A stretch of 64,000 nt of DNA from Pollenia angustigena (GCA_930367215.1 OV884058.1:214438208-214502207); one strand, 5' to 3'; counted from the stretch's first letter, positions 10,032 through 22,066 are shown. The notes: generated from the letters alone by a model not told the origin. Numbers and translations are program-made.

Positions 10032-11490
10032 CTGCGGCCACACGGTCAAGTTGTTCTTGCCCTACAACAAGACTACCGGTAATTTTACTAGTTGTATGAC
10101 CGGTAGTGTTGACCAATATATTGGTTAAAGTTTCTATTAGTTTATTAAGAGCAAAATGAAAAAACTAACCGAAACTCTTGTGTACATGTGATTTTTCCTC
10201 TCTTTCTAACTAATGAATTCCACTCGACTACGGAACATATATCTGTACTGCTTACTCTACTGCTTTTTATTGGTCAATGATAACCAAAATAGTGGTTAAT
10301 GCTAACTAGTTAGTCATAACGTAAATATTGGTTAGTACTAACTAGTTATTTATAACGTAAAAATTGGTTAATACTAACCTTTATTAAAAAATACTTTTTT
10401 TTTAATTTTCACTTTAAATTAAATTTTTTATTTAAAAAAAATATAATGGAATTTCATTAATACATTAATGTCAGGAAATTAGATTTCAGTTAGTTAATAC
10501 GTTCCATTATTTCTGTGGCTGCTCTTTAAGGTTCCACTTCTTGCATGAGTCTGGAAATGTAGGTAAACATACGTGTTTCCAATCAATTAATCGTAGATCT
10601 TAAAAAAAACATTTTATTTTGTTAACAATTTGTGGCAAAAAATTAAATGTGTACATACTTGAAAAGCCATCAGGTTTTTTAATAATTATTTTTGTTCCTT
10701 TATTATCATCACCAAATCTTAAACGATTATCCTGGCCAAAGCCACCACCTGAATGACCGCTACCTGTTAAACGAGCACCCCTTTCAAAACGACCTTTTCG
10801 CACATGACCTTTATTGTTTCCTGATAATCCAGGACCACGTTCTCTGAAGCCGCCATCAATACGCCCTCCTTTACCACTAGCATTCTGATTACAGCTTTTT
10901 GGCGGTGTCACTTTTTTTATATTTATTTTTTATCTCACTACCTTAGTCACAAATTATAAATTTTATTTAATTGTTTTTTTTTTTCTTTAATACCAATCGC
11001 AAATATTAAATTTAAGAAATTCACAAATTTTTACACGCGTATGACAAAAATATATTAAAATATTGGCATTATTTTGGAAATGTTAGTTGTACCATTCTAA
11101 CATATATGTTAGAGTGGAACAACTAATCTAAAATTATTGCAAGTGTGTTAGTAATTTTTTTAGTTTCGGTTATGCATTTCTTGTAGGGTGAATGTCATTT
11201 GCATATACTGCTTGTCAAAATTTACATAAATTGAAAGCTGTGACGTAGGCTGCATTCAATTTTTGAGCAATTTACTTTCAAGATGTCATCAAGAAAACAA
11301 TTTATAGAGACAAACGAAAAATTTGCTCACTAACCATGTAATCAGCTGTTTTCTTGAACGTAAATTGAAACACTGACTGGAAAGAGAATTTTAAAGGCAA
11401 GTTCGTATCAATTTTTAAAAGTATGAGTGTATTGGTAAAAAGTGTGAGTGTATTAAATATTGATAGGCAAAACTTGATCGTGTAACCCTC
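10032..11490. mobile_element. Possible TIR element enclosing a G/R-rich gene fragment
   Basis: The left end reads CTGCGGCCACACGGTCAAGT; the right end reads AACTTGATCGTGTAACCCTC, an imperfect inverted partner. Similar ends bound a short element at 16098-16407, and one end appears near 56320. The interior has AACTAGTTA/TTGGTTA repeats at 10270-10380 and the G/R-rich reading frame. The block 11200-11490 also resembles the short element in inverted orientation, so this could be two adjacent insertions. Confidence 0.4.
10507..10911 (-). pseudogene. Glycine/arginine-rich gene fragment, two exons
   Basis: Two pieces join at a plausible GT-AG intron: 10659-10911 and 10507-10598, phase 1 preserved. 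The first encodes a Gly/Arg/Asn-rich stretch (GGFRERGPG, SGHSGGGFGQ) ending KKPDGF. The second adds SNLRLIDWK, LPTF and CKKWNLKEQPQK, then a stop. No ATG is available: the frame opens at GTG, with a stop about 20 bases upstream. The G/R tract followed by a Trp-containing link vaguely recalls the N-terminal end of p68-type DEAD-box helicases, but no helicase motif follows, so that is only a guess. It lies between inverted repeats and is probably a captured or dying fragment. Confidence 0.4.
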
Positions 11491-11512
11491 AAGTTACGTT
11501 GAGTCCTCTTTA

Positions 11513-11697
11513 AAGGATCTATCATAATATGCATAGCCTTGCTTAATCTACTGTCAAAAACTAACAAAAAGTCTCTCAAATGTACTTATGAAAACAAAAC
11601 AAAAAACATTTGATTCCGTACGGAATGTGCGATTAGATTCGCACCATGCTTAAGCAAATGACAGTTTCATTAATCTTAGCAAAAAGTTTCCTTTACT
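11513..11697. mobile_element. Left half of a TTAA-type MITE
   Basis: About 170 bases (CATAATATGCATAGCCTTGC, GATTCCGTACGGAATGTGCG) match the left half of the element at 54841-55101. The right half is absent where the LINE and the next repeat begin. The match gives the boundary; the cause of truncation is unclear. Confidence 0.55.
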
Positions 11698-11981
11698 TAG
11701 TGGCAGTTGGTAGCAGTGCCGAGGTCCTGGGTGGTTAGTTAGTGCGTAAAGAAACTAGTCGTTAACAGCTCCCCTCAGCGTCAGGGCAAAGCGCTGTTGT
11801 ACGTTAGTTGCCTAGTCCACGCACGCCGTCACTGCGGTCCGTCTTTTTACGTTCAAACTCGTGGGACCAAAAATGAATAACCCTTTTTTTAAAACAAAAA
11901 ACAAATAACACTAAAATAACAAACAGTAAGGACACGACGGACGGGACTGACCAGGATCAGTCGGACGTCACGGTCTGTAAG

Positions 11982-12974
11982 GTGGGGAGTACCCTCTCGA
12001 CTGTTCATGAGAACATAATTGAACAGGAGAGACAGGTACTGACCGACCTATACGTGGATAGTCTTCTGGGACTATCGAGTGACTCTTGTGGTGAAACCGG
12101 GGCTACTCAAGGGTTGGAGGGGCTGACTCTGCTCTCTGACACGGAGCTCGATATTGATATATCAGCTCACAGTCAGACTACAGAGCCTGTCACTCTTATC
12201 TGTGAGGCCAGGGGACATCAGAGGGGACACTCGGGAGAAGACTATCCACAACTTGTTCGGTAGGACGCCGTGGAGGATTGGCCAAGCGCCCCTCCACGAT
12301 ATATTAAGAACTCCAGCCGAACGAAGGAGGAGAAGGCGCAGAACGGAACAAGGAGTTCTCTGGCGTATCTGGATAAGATGTCGAAGAGAGATCCTTCAAC
12401 GTTCTCCGCGAGGGATAGGCACCTTCTGAGAAGGCAACGACAAAGCGTCGCCAAATTCGAAAGAATTTACGGCCCTGTCAGTACCGCGCTTGGTTGGCCC
12501 TATCTTTGGAGAAAGCAGGTGGATGAAGTCGCCGACCCGGACACTACTCAAAAGAGTACAGGGCCGTTGGCATCGTCAACCTGCAGTGGAGAGATGGAGA
12601 AAGGAGGGGTTGCCCCGATGACCAAAGCGCTCATGTCTTCGGAACGAGCTGCTGAGGATAAGGGGGCGATACCCAAGAAGGAAAGCAAAGTGGCTAAGGC
12701 AGCGGACACGGGGAAGAAGGCTGGTAATCCTCCGTCCGATTTCACTAGTGGCTCTCGTAGAGAGGCCAATAGGGGTAAAGGTGCGGGCAGGAACAAGCCT
12801 TCTAAACTAGTCGTGCCGAAGTCATCGAGCTCAGTGAAGAGGGTTGGTACATTTTCGGCTGAAGCTCCTAATGGCTCTAATAAGTTTGGTTTAGGTAACG
12901 TCAGGTTCCGGTATCCGAAACATGACAGGACCAAAGAGGTTGTTAGTGGTGCAAATAAACCTGCACCATTGTGA
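11982..12974 (+). pseudogene. LINE ORF1 (Gag-like), frameshifted
   Basis: The frame from 11982 (STLSTVHENIIEQERQVL) breaks near 12263; a second frame from 12270 continues to 12974 with SRTKEEKAQNGTRSSLAYL and RDRHLLRRQRQSVAKFERIY, then a basic, Ser/Lys-rich tail. I see no CCHC knuckles in what remains. In intact relatives ORF1 encodes the RNA-binding protein of the retrotransposition particle. The two frames together suggest one original protein of about 330 residues. Confidence 0.6.
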
Positions 12975-15908
12975 AGCAACCTCAGCCGAACTAGCAACCT
13001 TCCTCACCAGCACCCGAACGGACGTAGCCCTAATCCATAATTGGATTAATAAAAATAAGGTTTACGGTTTAGGGGTTGCGGGATACACTCTGTTTGTCCC
13101 GTCCACTGAGGACAAGGTAAGAACGTGTATATTAGCGAGGAATGCATTGAATTTTCTCGTCTCTCATTCTTTCAGATGCGGTGACTTGACCGTAGTAAAT
13201 GGAGAAGCCAAAGGTAAGCGCACTCTTACACTGGCTTCGGTGTATATGCCGTGCGAGGCATTGGACCCACCTGGCACGGAGGTGCGGGAACTGACGGAGA
13301 GGTCCAATCCTAGTATTGGGCTGCGATGCCAATGCTCATCATAGCCAATGGGGGAGTGCAGACATAAACAAAAGGGGTGAGTTAATGTTTGATTTTATAA
13401 CTACTAATAATCTTATTATCTGTAATAAGGGCAACACGCCGACGTTCAGAAATAAAGATAGGCAGGCAGTGATAGATCTGACATCAGTGAACCGTGACGA
13501 GCAACTTGTTGTTGATTGGAGGGTGGCAACGGACTGTACATTTTCAGACCATAGTCGTATTACCTTCACATTGAATTTTGACCCACCTGGGGTTGCTCCA
13601 TTTGGGAACCCGAGGGGGACAAAATGGGACTGCTTAAAGGAAAGAGTCCAAATTGGGTTGGCGCAAAGGGCCTTGGGCGACTTGCTGCCGACTGATCTGG
13701 AGGGTGTTGTGAACAAGTTTACTCATCTTCTAAGGGAAAGCTATGAGCAGTCCTGCCCGGTTACATTTCCGGGTAGGCGTAAACAGACCAAATGAACCCT
13801 AAGGCCCTTGGTTACGTCCAAAGGAATGACGGCTCATGGACTGAGTCTAGCTCTGAGACCCTAACCTTACTTATGGAGACGAACTTTCCTGGGTGCAGGG
13901 ATACCGGAATACCGCCTTATTAGCAACGCTCAACATGCTTACCTGAAGGGTAAATCTGTTGAGAGCGCGTTACATAAGGTGGTGGGTTGTATTGAGCACG
14001 GTCTGAGCCATAAGGAATATACTCTCGCCGCGTTTCTGGATATAGAGGGAGCCTTCAATAACATTAGGATTGAGGCGATTAGGGATTCTTTGTTGGAGTT
14101 GGGAACTGAGGACTTTCTGGTGGAGTGGATAATCTGCATGCTTGGCAGTTGGTGTAGACTCGAGCTTGGGGATCATGTGATAAGGAGGAGGGTTACCAGG
14201 GGGACACCATAAGGGGGGGTTCTATCACCTCTATTGTGGATTCTTGGGTCATTTGATTCCATGGGCAGGAAAGTTGTTGCCTATGCGGACGACATAGTTT
14301 TGCTGGTCAGGGGAAAATTTCTGTCCTCGATCGGGGAAATTATGCAGGTGATGCTAGGCGAACTCTCGGCATGGGCAAAGAATAGGGGACTGGGTGTCAA
14401 CCCTGCGAAGACTGAGCTGGTGCTATTTACCAGAAGGCATAGGATAGAGGGATTTAGGGGGCCAGTGCTAGATGGCGTCGAGTTGCCTCTATCGGACGGA
14501 GCAAAATACTTTGGTAACTTTCTGGACTGCAAACTGTTTTGGAAGAGAAATACTCAGGAGAGGATGAGAAGGGGACTCAATGCATACTACACATGCAGGA
14601 ACTCCATTGGTAAGAACTGGGGTCTTACGCTTGATATAGTAAACTGGATTTACACATCGGTTGTTAGGCCTATACTTACCTATGGATGCACTGTTTGGTG
14701 GGGTGCGTTGGGAGTGGATAGCTATAGGAAGATGCTCAGCAAGGTTCAAAGAAGTGCATCTCTTGGCATCACAGGCGCAAGGAGAAGCACTCCGCAGGCA
14801 GCGCTGGACATCCTACTATATGTATCCCCTATTGAGCATTATGTGAGGAGTGTGGCAGCTAGGAACTTACTTAGACTTTACGAGTCTTCTTCAGTTAGAC
14901 CTAGGCGGGATGATCACACGAGAATTTTGTACGAGATGGGTCTGCTTGATCAGGGTATTTCTCTCGAGGGTATTTCGGATCATAAGACTATGACCCTGGA
15001 CTTCGGTGCAACACCGCCAGTAGAGTTCCCGGATAGGGAAATTTGGAGTGGATCCAATGGACTGTTTGAGGGGTGGGCAGTATTTACGGATGGATCCAAG
15101 ATGGAAACCGGCACTGGTGCCGGTGTATATATCGCGGACACCGAGGTGAGAAGGTCGTTCAGACTCCCCGATGAGTGCAGTGTCTTCCAGGCTGAGATCC
15201 TAGCGATCTGGAGGTAATACTGGAACACATCGTGGGTGGTTCTGTGGTGACAATCTACGTCGATAGTCAGGCGGCGCTGAGGGCATTGACAAATTATACG
15301 GTGCGATCGTGCCTGGTCGCTCGGTGTAGGAATGCTCTTGGTGAACTCATGGAGGCATTCAATGTAAGGCTGTGCTGGGTACCTGGACACTGCATGGTTG
15401 ATGGAAATGAGGTGGCTGACGAACTCGCGAGAGGGGGCTTGAATCTGGACTTAGCGGTAAGGGACAGGGGGGTTAAGCCCCCCTATGTTACTACTATGGG
15501 TTGATACGGGAGAAATTCCGTGATAACGTTAACCCATCCTGGAGGGACAGGGTGTCCAGGGCACTATGGCCAAGATTGGACGCGGGGGCAACCAGGGTTC
15601 TACTGAGATTGGATAGGGGTAGTCTTAGAATGCTTATAGGGTTCTTGACGGGTCATTGTCCTATTAGGGCTTTTGCGGGCAGATGGAACAACGCCATACC
15701 GGACTTCTGCAGATTGTGCGATGATTCAGAGGAGCTGGAGACGATCGAGCATGTACTGTGCCATTGTCCCAGGATGCAGGGCCTCAGACAGAAATGGCTG
15801 GGAGATCGGTTTCACGACGAACTGGGGTGCATCGCTGGATGTAGTCCGGCGGATCTACTGGGGTTTGTCAGGGAAATAATGCGGTTGTTTCTGTTAGGGG
15901 GACTGTAG
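12922..15908 (+). pseudogene. LINE ORF2: endonuclease, RT, RNase H, broken
   Basis: Endonuclease pieces lie at 12940-13344 (LLVVQINLHHCEA, VALIHNWI) and 13316-13795 (GCDANAHHSQWGS, SDHSRITFTL), offset by a frameshift. RT begins near 13940 (LDIEGAFNNI) after a deletion removing the fingers. The RGTPQGG motif has a TAA at 14210-14212 in place of Gln. YADDIVLL follows at about 14280, so the catalytic Asp pair is intact. RNase H has TDGSK, AEIL, VDSQAA and WVPGH..DGNEVADELA but is frameshifted near 15210 and 15495. The C-terminal C-X2-C, H-X4-C finger (FCRLCDD, HVLCHC) remains. Confidently a LINE polymerase, not functional. Confidence 0.85.
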
Positions 15909-16097
15909 AGGGGTCAATAGTTATACGCGGGATTTTCTACGACTTACTAACTTTCTATCTTTCTTGATTCTATCCATCTTATACTTATTTTCTTTACTGT
16001 CTTCTCTTTTTTCTCTTATTGAAGGGATTCACAATGGACCATATTGGTCTCCGAGTGGAGGTGTGCCCTTGGGCGCATAACCCTTCTTAACCTAACC

Positions 16098-16407
16098 TAG
16101 TGGCCACACGTTCAAGTTCTGCCTTTCAATTCCATTCAATTTGCAATACACTCTCACTTTTTTACTAACACACTCACACTTTTAAAATTGACCACGAGAT
16201 GGCTTTCAATTTCACCTTTCCATTTGTTTGGAAATTTTACTTTCAAGTTAACAGATGATTACATGTTTGTCTTTATAAATTGCTGTCTTGAAAGTAAATT
16301 GCTCAAAAATTTAATGCAGCTACGTCACAGCTTTCAATTTATGTAAATTTTGACAAGCAGTATATGTAAAAGACTATCAAGAACAACTTGATCGTGTGGC
16401 CGCAGGG
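16098..16407. mobile_element. TIR element, GTGGCCACACG ends
   Basis: About 305 bp bounded by GTGGCCACACGTTCAAGTT on the left and its near-complement, ending CGTGTGGCCGCAG, on the right. The LINE at 11705-16097 inserted at its left tip. The internal block CTACGTCACAGCTTTCAATT recurs near 11240 and 56235. Non-coding. Confidence 0.65.
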
Positions 16408-17390
16408 TCACATTTTCTTAACACTTAAAGAAAAATGTGACAACTCGCTCATTCATTTCTTGAAGGGACATAAACAGCATTGTACAATATTGCCAACACG
16501 TTTTAACTTCTTTTCGTTGTGCAATAAAAATCAAACTTTGATTGTTGCCAATATATTGTGGCACCTTCACATACACATTGTCGATATAATTGTACAATAC
16601 TTAAAATTTAACAATTTTATTGCAAGTGTATGAGCCGCTTAATAAAAGAGGAAAACATTTGAAATAAAAAACTGCATCAAAATTTATACTTCTAAATCAA
16701 CATCTAAAATAATCTTTCAGAAAGAGTATACAATTTAACCCCCATATTCATAAAAAACCTTTCAGGTTTACAAAAGGTTTATGAAACGAATTTGCTATAA
16801 AAATTTGTTCAATAAAACTTTTATAAATCAAAAATTGTTTTAATGAATATGGTGGTTAATATTTATGTTTCGAATGATTTCTTTCTTTTGTTGTGATGAA
16901 ACTTGATATACAAATATATGATAAAATCATCATTCTGGCAACGCTGTTTATTATATTCAAACAAAACTTTGTCAAGTTAAACTTTGTGTGTCTAAACACG
17001 AAACTAGTATACGTGCCGTTTTAAGCATATTTTCCAGAACTTTTCGCAAAATTTTGCGGTCATTGTATAGTTATTCAATAATAATTCCCCAAGCTTTCTT
17101 CACAAAATGCTGAAAAAAACAAAAAAAGAAAAATAATTAAAAAGTTATAAAGAATTCAAACCATATAGCTCATTCTGCGTTACCCTGTATACATATGTGA
17201 AAAATTATAAATTGGGTATGTTGTACAGTAATGGCACGAAAATTCTATAAATTAAATTGGTACGCAACGAGTATATTAATGATAAAATTAGACATAAGAG
17301 TGGATGAAGCTGAGATATCATAAATGCCATCTAGAATTTTAAGTTAGATTAAAAAGCATTAAATACAAAACTAAAGCCATGTTCTAGCCA
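16408..17390. other. Spacer with a TTAA-flanked MITE, no gene
   Basis: At 16739-16855 a 117-bp element with ends CCCCCATATTCAT / ATGAATATGGTGG sits between two TTAA sites, the piggyBac-type target. At 16407-16441 a small hairpin (GTCACATTTTCTT and complement) is visible. Elsewhere I see only AT-rich sequence. Confidence 0.5.
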
Positions 17391-17399
17391 TTAACAATG

Positions 17400-18512
17400 A
17401 TATACGATACGATGAAATTTGACTTTATGGCGGTGCTATATAAGTATATATATAAAATAAAAGCGCTGTATTTTAGGGCGTGTCAAAACAATTTTTTAAA
17501 GTTCTGTAATCTTAATAAATCTCCTTTTTTTCTAAAGCGTGACTGATGGACATTTTTTTTTGGTTTGTATTGGCTTCTACCTGGGTTAATGTAATATGTA
17601 TGTGAAAAATAAAAGAGGGGCTTAATTTGTTAATTAATTTAAGTTTTAGAAGGACTTTCTTGATCCGATATCGCATAAGTGGCGCGGAAAATTTGATGTC
17701 GGATTATAAAGTCACCAAAGGAAAAAATGAAGGCGCGATATGCAAAATGATAAGATCGGATTTTAAATAGCAGCACTACATATAAAAAACCAAAAGGGCT
17801 GTATTTGGGGGCGTGGCAAACAAAATTTTATGTTTTAGAAACTTCATTGACATATCTTTAATTCTAGGGGGTGACTGGCACAACATGTTTTTGTATGGAG
17901 GTCGACCCGATCTAAGATACAAGCATCTTGGTTATCAACACACACCATCTGACAAAATGTGAGCGGTATTGGAGAAGCGTGCGGAGCACACAATTAATTA
18001 ACGGTATTTACATAACTTTCTGTACTTATCGCACTATAATGAATGGTATACAAGAGCTAAACGTTTTTCCGAGAGTAGGGCTTTATGGAGCCCAAGGTAA
18101 ATTATGGACCAATCTTCACGAAACTTAACAGTGTGTCTTCCAGTCGACTAAATCGAATCTGTGCAAAATCTTATACCATTTCAACATTTTTGTTTGTTTT
18201 TGTAACAAAATGATCAATTTTTTAGGGTGGTGGTTCCACATTTTGATTTATAGCTCCCATCTTGAAAGGATTTTGCAAGATTTCAATACCAAACTGCTTA
18301 GGACAACTACAACAATTTGACACCAACATTGTAGCTTTCATTTGAGTTTTTCGAAAGTGAGCGTGTTTTCAACAGACGGACATGGCTAAATTAAATAAGA
18401 ACTACTCAAGGATCCAGAATATATATACTTTATGGCTTTTCAAAAGGACTGACAAACTTAGTATACCTTCATTCATCACTAATGGTGGTTAAGGGTATAA
18501 AAATTCATTTTC
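17400..18512 (+). repeat. Dispersed repeat, tail GGTGG..GGGTATAAAA
   Basis: The stretch 18060-18510 matches the last 700 bases of the repeat at 36513-38822 (TTTTTCGAAAGTGAGCGTGT-like block, ACGGACATGGCTAAAT, then the GGGTATAAAA tail). The part 17400-17930 holds two imperfect direct repeats about 370 bp apart, each with GGGCGTG and GGCTGTATT/GCGCTGTATT motifs. No coding potential. Confidence 0.6.
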
Positions 18513-18802
18513 AATTCATTTTATATGCACATATAATAACTTTATAAAATTTCTTGGTTGTAATGCAGCTCTGTTTCGAAAACAATGATTTGGTAGCACT
18601 TTTTTTTCTTTAAAAAGATATCAAGGTATATTTACACATGTTACACATGTGTTAATGTACCTTGAAAGATATAAAGATCTGGTAACTCAATATTTTGTGA
18701 ACTTTGTAGAGTTTTTGTTTAAAACATTTTTTAATTTCACTAAGGTTTTTTCGGCTTTGAAACGTTTTAATTTATTGAAAATTAATAAAGTTTGCACTAA
18801 AT

Positions 18803-19904
18803 ATGTCTCCACTTACTTCCTTACGAGATCCGCTTTATGATTATAAAATAAAACGTTTCTATAATTGTGTTTTAGCCCAAACGATATCAAGCTCTGGAAA
18901 GTTTTTGTTTGCCGGTAATAGAAATGGAGACATTTTTGTGCAAAGGTTTGCTTTTTTCTTTAGTGTGATTACCATTAGTAATAAGTTAATTTATTTTTAG
19001 ATTAAACGATTTACAAAATTCTGATGAACCCCATGAACCCATTAAAATCTACGGCCAAAATGATGAAATGGAAATAAACTGTTTGTGTTTTCATCGTGGT
19101 TTCTTGATTGTGGGCTCAATTGGTGTAGTTTATGGTCTTAAATGGTTAGAGGAAAAGTGTGAACTACTTAATAAAAAGTCATGGGAAGTGAGAATACCTA
19201 TAGAAGCAGATGCCATCGAAGTTCCCGATGTGAATTATATGTGGCTCAGACCTGAAACCGACTGTCTGTTTGTAGGTTGTGGTGATAATATTATTTATGA
19301 AATTAGTTTGGAGGATGGTCGCATTATACGTGATTTTAAGGGCCATGAAGATTACATACATGGTGTTTGTGGCTTTGGTTCAAATAAACTCTACTCAGCA
19401 TCCGAAGATGGCTCTGTACGTTTTTGGGTGACAAATGAAAAAGAAAGTGTTGGCATTATAGAACCCTATAAAAATGAAAAAATAAACCGCCCTGAAATGG
19501 GTAAATGGCTAGGCGCCTTGGCAGTTAACGACGACTGGATGGTGTGTGGTGGTGGGCCCAAATTATCGTTATGGCATTTACGCACAATGGAATGTACGAA
19601 CGAGTTTCCTTTTCCGGGCAAGGTTCATGTGTGCGATTTTGTTGAAGATATGATTTTTGTAGGAGGCGAACATACAAATGCTCAATTTTATGCTATGAAT
19701 GGTAAATTAAGAGCTGATATTAAGACTGAAAATACAGCAGTATACTCGGCAGTTTGGCAATTGGAACCACAACGTTTTATGTCGATAGCAGGATTCAGTA
19801 ATTGGCTGTCGATTCTTAATGATTTTCGATTTTTGGATAGTAAGATCGAGTTGTACGTTTTAAAAGAAACATCAGAAAAAAGTGATGGAAAGAAACATAA
19901 ATAA
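18803..19904 (+). CDS. thoc6: THO complex subunit 6, WD40 protein
   Basis: Exon 1 is 18803-18945 and exon 2 is 19001-19904; the 55-bp intron is GT-AG (GTTTGC donor, TTTTTAG acceptor) and joins in phase, giving 348 residues, the usual THOC6 size (about 340-350). WD-type blades are visible: GKFLFAGNRNGDIFVQR near residues 30-48, DCLFVGCGDNIIYEI, GHEDYIHGVCGFGSNKLYSA followed by SEDGSVRFW, GGGPKLSLWHLRTMECTNEF and a C-terminal NWLSILNDF blade. THOC6 is a subunit of the nuclear THO/TREX complex coupling transcription to mRNA export. The start ATG has open sequence behind it and begins SPLTSLRDPLYDY. An AATAAA lies at 19967-19972, 63 bases past the stop. No defects seen. Confidence 0.88.
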
Positions 19905-19966
19905 ACATTAAGCAGCTACTAAAATATTTCAAACAACATTCACGAAACAATCATTGTATTGTACTC

Positions 19967-19972
19967 AATAAA
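19967..19972 (+). terminator. Poly(A) signal of thoc6
   Basis: A canonical AATAAA 63 bases downstream of the thoc6 stop codon on the same strand; the nearest plausible cleavage signal. Confidence 0.6.
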
Positions 19973-20057
19973 CGCAAGCATCATTTAGTATACTTCTATT
20001 CATAGTATATTACCTTCTATTTTAAAAAGGAAGTTGAAAGGTATATAATTAGAATAT

Positions 20058-20354
20058 GGGTTTGTTTGGAAATGCATCACTGCGCTGCATCTGATGCGCA
20101 TCTCTGATTGGTTTGCGATGCTCATGCAAATAAGCTGATGTCAGAGCTTGTTTTTGCACAGTTTTTTTTTGGATATATATATATATATTTAAAAATAATA
20201 TCCATTAACCATTTTTGTGATGAGTGTTTGAAATTTTTTTTTGAACATCATCTGCTTCTATTATGCATTTTCGAACAGCTGACATTTGTAGTGATGCTTT
20301 TATGAACGCTTTGCGTGTCAGATGCAGGGCAGTGATGCATTTCCGAAAAAGCCC
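20058..20354. mobile_element. MITE, AAATGCATCACTGC ends, copy 1
   Basis: The ends read GGGTTTGTTTGGAAATGCAT on the left and the near-complement ending AAAAAGCCC on the right. The shared core AAATGCATCACTGCGCTGCA also bounds 22283-22491. The interior is unrelated in length and non-coding. Confidence 0.7.
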
Positions 20355-20589
20355 TATATCACTTATAGAAATATCAGTACCTATGTAATATAGTTTTTGG
20401 TTTTAAATTCATGCAAGGTGTACCCCCTCAAAATGAACCTTGGAATTTTTTAAGATGACATTTAAAATATTTCGGCTTCAGCTTTAACCTCTCGTGAGCT
20501 GGACCACTTTGAAAAAGGGTCTATTTTTGCATGTTTAGTTAATTTGAGAATATGTTTCCTTACCAACATACATATATAAATTGGGTATC

Positions 20590-21310
20590 ATAACAAAGGG
20601 GTTTTTAAGGAGCGTCCAATTGTATATACAATATGTCCAAGGACGACCATCTATGTTCTATTTTTAAGGTTTTTCTGTAAAAAAAACGGTTTTTGAATTT
20701 TTTGTTCGGGGTTGTTCGTAATAAAAATGCCAAATTAACATATCGTCGGTTGATTATTTAATTGTCGTATATGGATACAAATTACATACGACATGTTTAC
20801 AGTATGTATTGTTGACCTTTTTTGTTGTTGTGGTTTATATTTGGTTTGGCTTGAGGTCATTTATTATAAATTAAAAAACTATTTCAATTTTAATTTTCAA
20901 TATTTTTATTTATGTACCCAATATTTCGAGGCAACTCCGTTGCTCATCTTCAGGGGATTTATATAAAAAAGAAACTAATAAATTGCATTTTGAGTTGCAT
21001 TCCAAAACTTACAGTATAGTGACAAAAAACTTTTAAATTAGTTTCTTTTTTATATAAATCCCCTGAAGATGAGCAACGGACTTGCCTCGAAATATTGGGT
21101 ACATAAATAAAAATATTGAAAATTAAAATTGAAATAGTTTTTTAATTTATAATAAATGACCTCAAGCCAAACCAAATATAAACCACAAATTAACATATTT
21201 TAATCTATAGTCGAATTAATTAAATATGTGTCTCAGCTTTTTTTGAAATTCGTGCTAGTTCGCGAAGGATGGTAACCCTCGGTTTTAAATAGGGCAATAT
21301 ATGGGTATGG
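20590..21310. repeat. Dispersed repeat carrying a long hairpin
   Basis: The flanks 20590-20770 and 21190-21310 (TTGTTCGGGGTTGTTCGTAA; TGTGTCTCAGCTTTTTTTGA) match 48935-49170 in inverted orientation. The sequence between them is the fold-back at 20829-21187, which is absent from the 49-kb copy and therefore inserted. Confidence 0.6.
20829..21187. repeat. Fold-back element with 150-bp arms
   Basis: Left arm 20829-20978 and right arm 21038-21187 are equal-length, almost perfect inverted repeats (one clear mismatch, AACTCC against AAGTCC) around a 59-base loop. The arms contain CTGAAGATGAGCAACGGA and CTCGAAATATTGGG, wording seen in terminal regions of Penelope-like elements, so a PLE origin is possible but unproven. 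Confidence 0.8.
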
Positions 21311-21940
21311 GCAAGCACTTAAAAAACAGTAGTTATAAAATTCTTAAACTTAACAAAGGCTTAGTTTTTTCTTGATTGATTTGTAGGAACTTCATAACAG
21401 CTTAGCTCCATAATTACGACTAATGACAAAGTTATAAAATGAACAATAAAACTAACTGTTTCATATAAAAAATACTTTGTTGTATTTTTAAATTTCTTTT
21501 TAGTTTTGTTTTGCAAAAAAGAAACAGAATAAAAAAAAGAGCTTAAACAACTGTGATCATAGCAAAAACAACAATCTCCAATGGACATTGCCGTTTTTGC
21601 ATCAATTCTTAATTTTTGAACATACTTTTTAATGGGATAAAAGTGTTTCTGGTAATGTTATATTCACTAATTGGAAGCATTCATTAAATACAACTAAGAG
21701 GTATTATTCGTTACGTGTGTGAAAAAAGTGGACATTGCAGTCATTGCATCTATATAATTAATATTCTTCTTCAGCTTCTAAAGAATCGATCGAGATATCA
21801 TTATAATATATGTTCTTATTGCATTTTTATATGAGATCGTACAATTTTTTAAAACTATCGCAATAATTTAAACCACACCTAATATAAAGTAGCGATTTCA
21901 TAGACTTTAACGTCATTCTAATTCGAATTTTCTGCTTTAA
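21311..21940. other. AT-rich spacer, no gene seen
   Basis: I see no coding signal. A short minus-strand frame at 21361-21588 has no recognisable domain and is rich in Phe/Ser/Cys, as random AT-rich frames are. Confidence 0.5.
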
Positions 21941-22066
21941 GGGCCATTATTACAACTTGAAGTTAGCTAAAGTTAAGATTAAATTGACAGATAATAATGT
22001 GTTATCTGTCAAAAAGCGTCTGTTAACTGTCGGATAACAGCTAACGCCAAGTTATAATAATGGCCC
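21941..22066. mobile_element. Harbinger-like MITE, GGGCCATTATTA ends
   Basis: A 126-bp element flanked by TAA on both sides (21938-21940 and 22067-22069), with inverted ends GGGCCATTATTACAACTTG. It is the most compact fold-back in the window. Confidence 0.8.

Larger units (their letters stand above)
11705..16097 (+). mobile_element. Degenerate non-LTR retrotransposon, LOA/I-type
   Basis: A 4.4-kb LINE flanked by the 7-bp duplication TAGTGGC (11698-11704 and 16098-16104). It has a 5' UTR, an ORF1-like frame (11982-12974) and an ORF2 with endonuclease, reverse transcriptase, RNase H and a terminal CCHC motif (12922-15908). It ends in repeated TAACC rather than poly(A). An RNase H domain after the RT points to the I, LOA or R1 group. 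GC content is visibly higher than the surroundings. Several frameshifts, a nonsense codon and an internal deletion make it inactive. Confidence 0.85.
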
